Source of the DNA: Lentimicrobium sp.
GTDB lineage: Bacteria > Bacteroidota > Bacteroidia > Bacteroidales > Lentimicrobiaceae
Length of the DNA: 7,549 nucleotides
NCBI GenBank assembly: GCA_013336205.1
Contig: JAAXUD010000119.1
Location: forward strand, 1-7,549
Direction: 5' to 3'
A program made the position numbers and the translations under genes. A model generated the notes under the pieces. The model saw nothing but the letters and a program-made list of their open reading frames with translations. It was not told the DNA's origin and made no database searches. Positions 5,836 through 7,549 of the stretch are shown here, piece by piece; within the stretch, counting starts at the first letter, position 1, and every line of letters begins with the position of its first letter.

Positions 5836-6243
5836 TCAGAAATTAAAGACCACCCTTTGTATTAGTTCTGAATGCAGGCTTTGTGAAACCGGACAGAGTT
5901 TTGCACATTGCCGGATTATCTGCTTCTCCCGTTTTGTATAATTATTGGCAGGGAAGTCAAGTTCAACAATAATCTCACTAACCCTGCGCGGATCGGAAGC
6001 CATTATCTTGGTGACCCTTGCTTTTGTTCCATCGATGCTAAAACCTGAATTCTGAGCAGCAATGCCCATAATGGTGATCATGCACAATCCAAGAGAGGTG
6101 GCAAGCAGATCGGTAGGAGAGAAGGCAGAACCTTTTCCGTTGTTATCAACCGGTGCATCGGTTATAAAGGATTGTCCTGATTTGACATGGGTGGCCTTTA
6201 ACTGCAGGTTGCCAAGATATTCAAGTTCGGATGTTATTACCAT
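5836..6243 (-). CDS. OsmC/Ohr-family protein
   Basis: The 135-residue protein has the OsmC fold signature: a beta-rich start with THVKSGQSFITDAPVDNNGKGSAFSP (18-43), the helix PTDLLATSLGLCMITIMG with the first conserved cysteine (C54), then AKLCPVSQSL with the second (C117). An additional C113 is nearby. In Ohr and OsmC the two cysteines reduce organic hydroperoxides, so peroxide detoxification is possible. This sequence resembles the YhfA-like general OsmC group more than Ohr, where the substrate is unknown. The ATG at 6243 lies 39 bp after the terminator of the preceding small gene. A near-match to the -7 element falls in that interval. The thioesterase gene follows 36 bp downstream. Confidence 0.88.
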   Translation of the reverse strand: MVITSELEYLGNLQLKATHVKSGQSFITDAPVDNNGKGSAFSPTDLLATSLGLCMITIMGIAAQNSGFSIDGTKARVTKIMASDPRRVSEIIVELDFPANNYTKREKQIIRQCAKLCPVSQSLHSELIQRVVFNF

Positions 6244-6262
6244 AGGGTTAATAATTTGTCTG

Positions 6263-6270
6263 TAAAGGTA
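6263..6270 (-). promoter_or_regulatory. Possible -7 element for the OsmC/thioesterase unit
   Basis: The minus strand reads TACCTTTA, seven of eight positions of TAnnTTTG, 19 bp upstream of the OsmC ATG and just after a strong terminator on the same strand. The position makes biological sense, but no -33 element is evident. Confidence 0.35.
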
Positions 6271-6281
6271 ATACTAAAAAC

Positions 6282-6308
6282 AAAAAACCCCGCCGAAGCA
6301 GGGTTTTT
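6282..6308 (-). terminator. Intrinsic terminator of the small exported protein gene
   Basis: On the minus strand, AAAAACCCTGC, a UUCG tetraloop and GCGGGGTTTTTT make a stem with a U-run. The pair at 6291/6300 is a G-U wobble only in the minus-strand RNA, so the structure serves minus-strand transcription, 16 bp after the stop codon at 6325. It separates this gene from the OsmC gene. Confidence 0.88.
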
Positions 6309-6324
6309 ATCAAAAATGTGTGGA

Positions 6325-6603
6325 TTACTTCTTTTCAGGAGCAGTATTCGCTTCAGCGGTGGTCGCTTTTTTGCTTCCACAATCGCTGGAAGCCTTGGCT
6401 GACTTGTCGCCGCATGACGATGAACAGGAAGATGATTTCTTATCAGCCTTGTCGGCCTTTTTGGTTCCATCTGCCTTTGGATCCTTATCGCCGGTGAAAC
6501 TTACACTATATGTGCTGTAATCGCCTGTCATGGCTTTTACACTTTCGCCGCTCATGGCAAAAACAAATGCAAATACGCTTAATGCTACTATTACTTTTTT
6601 CAT
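6325..6603 (-). CDS. Small exported Lys/Ser/Cys-rich protein of unknown function
   Basis: I do not recognise a family. The 92 residues start with a signal peptide: MKK, a hydrophobic core VIVALSVFAFVFAM (4-17), and a cleavage site probably after VKA (A24). The mature protein of about 68 residues has a short ordered start (MTGDYSTYSVSFTGD) followed by a low-complexity Lys/Ala/Asp/Ser tail. The tail contains three cysteines, C60 and C64 in SSSCSSSCGDK and C75 in SSDCGSKK. It is probably periplasmic and largely disordered. The cysteines could bind metal or form disulfides. It has its own promoter and terminator, so it is a single-gene unit, divergent from a sensor kinase with which it shares a candidate operator. 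A role in the signal sensed by that kinase is possible but inferred only from position. Confidence 0.72.
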   Translation of the reverse strand: MKKVIVALSVFAFVFAMSGESVKAMTGDYSTYSVSFTGDKDPKADGTKKADKADKKSSSCSSSCGDKSAKASSDCGSKKATTAEANTAPEKK

Positions 6604-6628
6604 GGTATCTTTGTTTTTAGTTACACGG

Positions 6629-6636
6629 CAAAAGTA
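6629..6636 (-). promoter_or_regulatory. Promoter -7 element of the small exported protein gene
   Basis: The minus strand reads TACTTTTG, a perfect TAnnTTTG, 25 bp upstream of the ATG at 6603. The -33 position, about 20 bp further upstream, is occupied by the first TGTTAA repeat instead of a TTG. Confidence 0.65.
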
Positions 6637-6657
6637 GCACCTGAATGCGCCTGAATT

Positions 6658-6700
6658 TGTTAACAGCCTGTTAAATACTGTTAATGCATTGTTAAATCGG
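6658..6700. promoter_or_regulatory. Four phased TGTTAA direct repeats, candidate response-regulator operator
   Basis: TGTTAA occurs at 6658, 6669, 6679 and 6690, spacings 11, 10 and 11 bp, close to one DNA helical turn. All copies face the same way. OmpR/PhoB-family response regulators bind tandem direct repeats of about 11 bp, often replacing the -35 element. The array sits between the two divergent -7 elements (6629-6636 and 6725-6732), near the -33 region of both genes. Confidence 0.6.
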
Positions 6701-6724
6701 CGGGCAGGCAGTGAATGAATAGGC

Positions 6725-6732
6725 TACCTTTG
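6725..6732 (+). promoter_or_regulatory. Promoter -7 element of the histidine kinase gene
   Basis: TACCTTTG followed by C is a perfect match to TAnnTTTG, 18 bp before the ATG at 6751. No TTG lies 19-21 bp upstream. The last TGTTAA repeat ends 29 bp upstream, consistent with an activator-dependent promoter. Confidence 0.65.
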
Positions 6733-6750
6733 CCCGTTTACTTTTCATCA

Positions 6751-7549
6751 ATGAAGAAGAAAACTATAATTCTCCTTATTATTCTCACTTCGGTTTCATT
6801 AGCCGGCGTAATTCTTATACAGTTATATTGGGTCAGAAATGGCATGAAGCTGCAGGAGGAGCAATTTGATAATAAGGTGAAGGTTACCTTGAAAAGTGTA
6901 GTTAACCGTATGTTTGATGAGCGGGACACCATACCAGTTGACCCGTCGGTTTGTGGCGAGCACTGCGACCACAGAACCCTTCAGATATTATCGGCCATTG
7001 ATCCGGTTCGCCTCGATTCGTTGATGCATGAAGAGTTTGGTGGAATGGAAATCAGCAGGGAATATGCCTGGGGCGTTTACGATCCGGCCTCAAAAACAGT
7101 CTTTGCCGGCGATACCGGTGATTTTACGCCTCAGTTACTAAAAACAAACCACAGTGTTTCGCTTTCCTGCCTTTACAGGTCTGAACAACTCTACCTCGGT
7201 GTTTATTTCCCGGGTGAAAAGGGTGTTTTGTGGCGAAGGATACTGCCCTGGCTTATTTTGTCATTTTTTTTACTTGCCGTTATGATATCGGCCTTTAGTT
7301 TCATGATTTTTTCATTTCTGAAACAGAAAAAGCTTTCAGAAATGAAGACGGATTTTGTAAACAACATGACCCACGAATTTAAAACACCAATTTCAACTAT
7401 ATCATTGGCCAGTGAAATGTTGTTGAGCCCCAGGGTGAATGAATCTGCAGTAAAGACCAAACGTTATGCCCGGATTATTTTTGATGAAAATATCCGGCTG
7501 AAGCATCAGGTAGAGCAGGTGTTGCAGATTGCCGTGCTTGACAAAGGTG
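6751..7549 (+). CDS. Membrane sensor histidine kinase, N-terminal 266 residues (runs off window end)
   Basis: The plus-strand frame opened by the ATG at 6751 has no stop to the window end. It reads as a two-pass sensor kinase. TM1 is at about 5-24 (TIILLIILTSVSLAGVILIQ) and a periplasmic domain at about 28-162. TM2 is at about 164-189, followed by a short linker and a HisKA dimerisation domain. The H-box NNMTHEFKTPISTI places the phosphoacceptor at H208. The ATP-binding domain lies beyond the window. The H-box with Thr before His is typical of Bacteroidota kinases of the RprX type, which pair with OmpR/PhoB-like regulators. The periplasmic domain holds a CGEHCDH cluster (C68, H71, C72, H74) and C140, a possible metal or redox site. 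Neighbouring TGTTAA repeats suggest autoregulation. The start gives MKKKTI ahead of TM1, as expected. Confidence 0.9.
   Translation, partial: MKKKTIILLIILTSVSLAGVILIQLYWVRNGMKLQEEQFDNKVKVTLKSVVNRMFDERDTIPVDPSVCGEHCDHRTLQILSAIDPVRLDSLMHEEFGGMEISREYAWGVYDPASKTVFAGDTGDFTPQLLKTNHSVSLSCLYRSEQLYLGVYFPGEKGVLWRRILPWLILSFFLLAVMISAFSFMIFSFLKQKKLSEMKTDFVNNMTHEFKTPISTISLASEMLLSPRVNESAVKTKRYARIIFDENIRLKHQVEQVLQIAVLDKG

Noticed and set aside
6237..6470. 77-codon minus-strand frame overlapping the small exported protein gene
   Set aside because: It runs through the strong terminator at 6282-6308 and overlaps a better gene with signal peptide and promoter in another frame.
6658..6700. TGTTAA array as a CRISPR or mobile-element end
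   Set aside because: The repeats are 6 bp at 10-11 bp periodicity with no spacers or terminal inverted structure, and they lie between two promoters, so an operator explains them better.
7203..7460. 85-codon minus-strand frame
   Set aside because: Antisense to the kinase TM2 and H-box region, which is unmistakable on the plus strand.

Overview
The window looks like the chromosome of a member of the Bacteroidota. The grounds are: several perfect matches to the phylum's -7 promoter element TAnnTTTG just upstream of genes; start codons without Shine-Dalgarno sequences; a prephenate dehydratase / class I aminotransferase / prephenate dehydrogenase gene order that I recall from that phylum; and a sensor kinase with an 'NNMTHEFKTP' H-box typical of it. 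No mobile element, CRISPR array, tRNA or rRNA is visible.

Region 1 (1-2940, minus strand) is the phenylalanine/tyrosine branch of aromatic amino acid synthesis. Transcription runs from a promoter near 2927-2935 through a short leader into pheA (prephenate dehydratase with ACT domain), a PLP aminotransferase and tyrA (prephenate dehydrogenase, cut by the window edge). The leader is the most interesting part of the window. It encodes a 28-residue peptide, not named by any simple ORF cutoff, with nine Phe/Tyr codons among residues 6-17. An intrinsic terminator follows, whose 5' arm can instead pair with a 7-nt segment inside the peptide gene. This is the architecture of a ribosome-mediated transcription attenuator that senses both Phe and Tyr, matching the two end products of the operon.

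Region 2 (2940-5400) holds a YpfJ-type membrane-anchored zinc metallopeptidase on the plus strand. It converges with a THUMP-domain RNA methyltransferase of the RlmL N-terminal type on the minus strand.

Region 3 (5407-6243, minus) is a probable two-gene unit: an OsmC-family protein followed by a hot-dog thioesterase that keeps the Thr-Glu-His spacing of fluoroacetyl-CoA thioesterase.

Region 4 (6282-7549) has two divergent genes. One is a small exported, Lys/Ser/Cys-rich protein on the minus strand with a UUCG-loop terminator. The other is a sensor histidine kinase on the plus strand, running off the window end. Their 147-bp intergenic region carries a perfect -7 element for each gene. Between these lie four TGTTAA hexamers spaced 11, 10 and 11 bp apart, which look like a shared operator for a PhoB/OmpR-type response regulator. 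The kinase's sensor domain contains a CGEHCDH cluster, so a metal- or redox-responsive pair is a reasonable but unproven idea.
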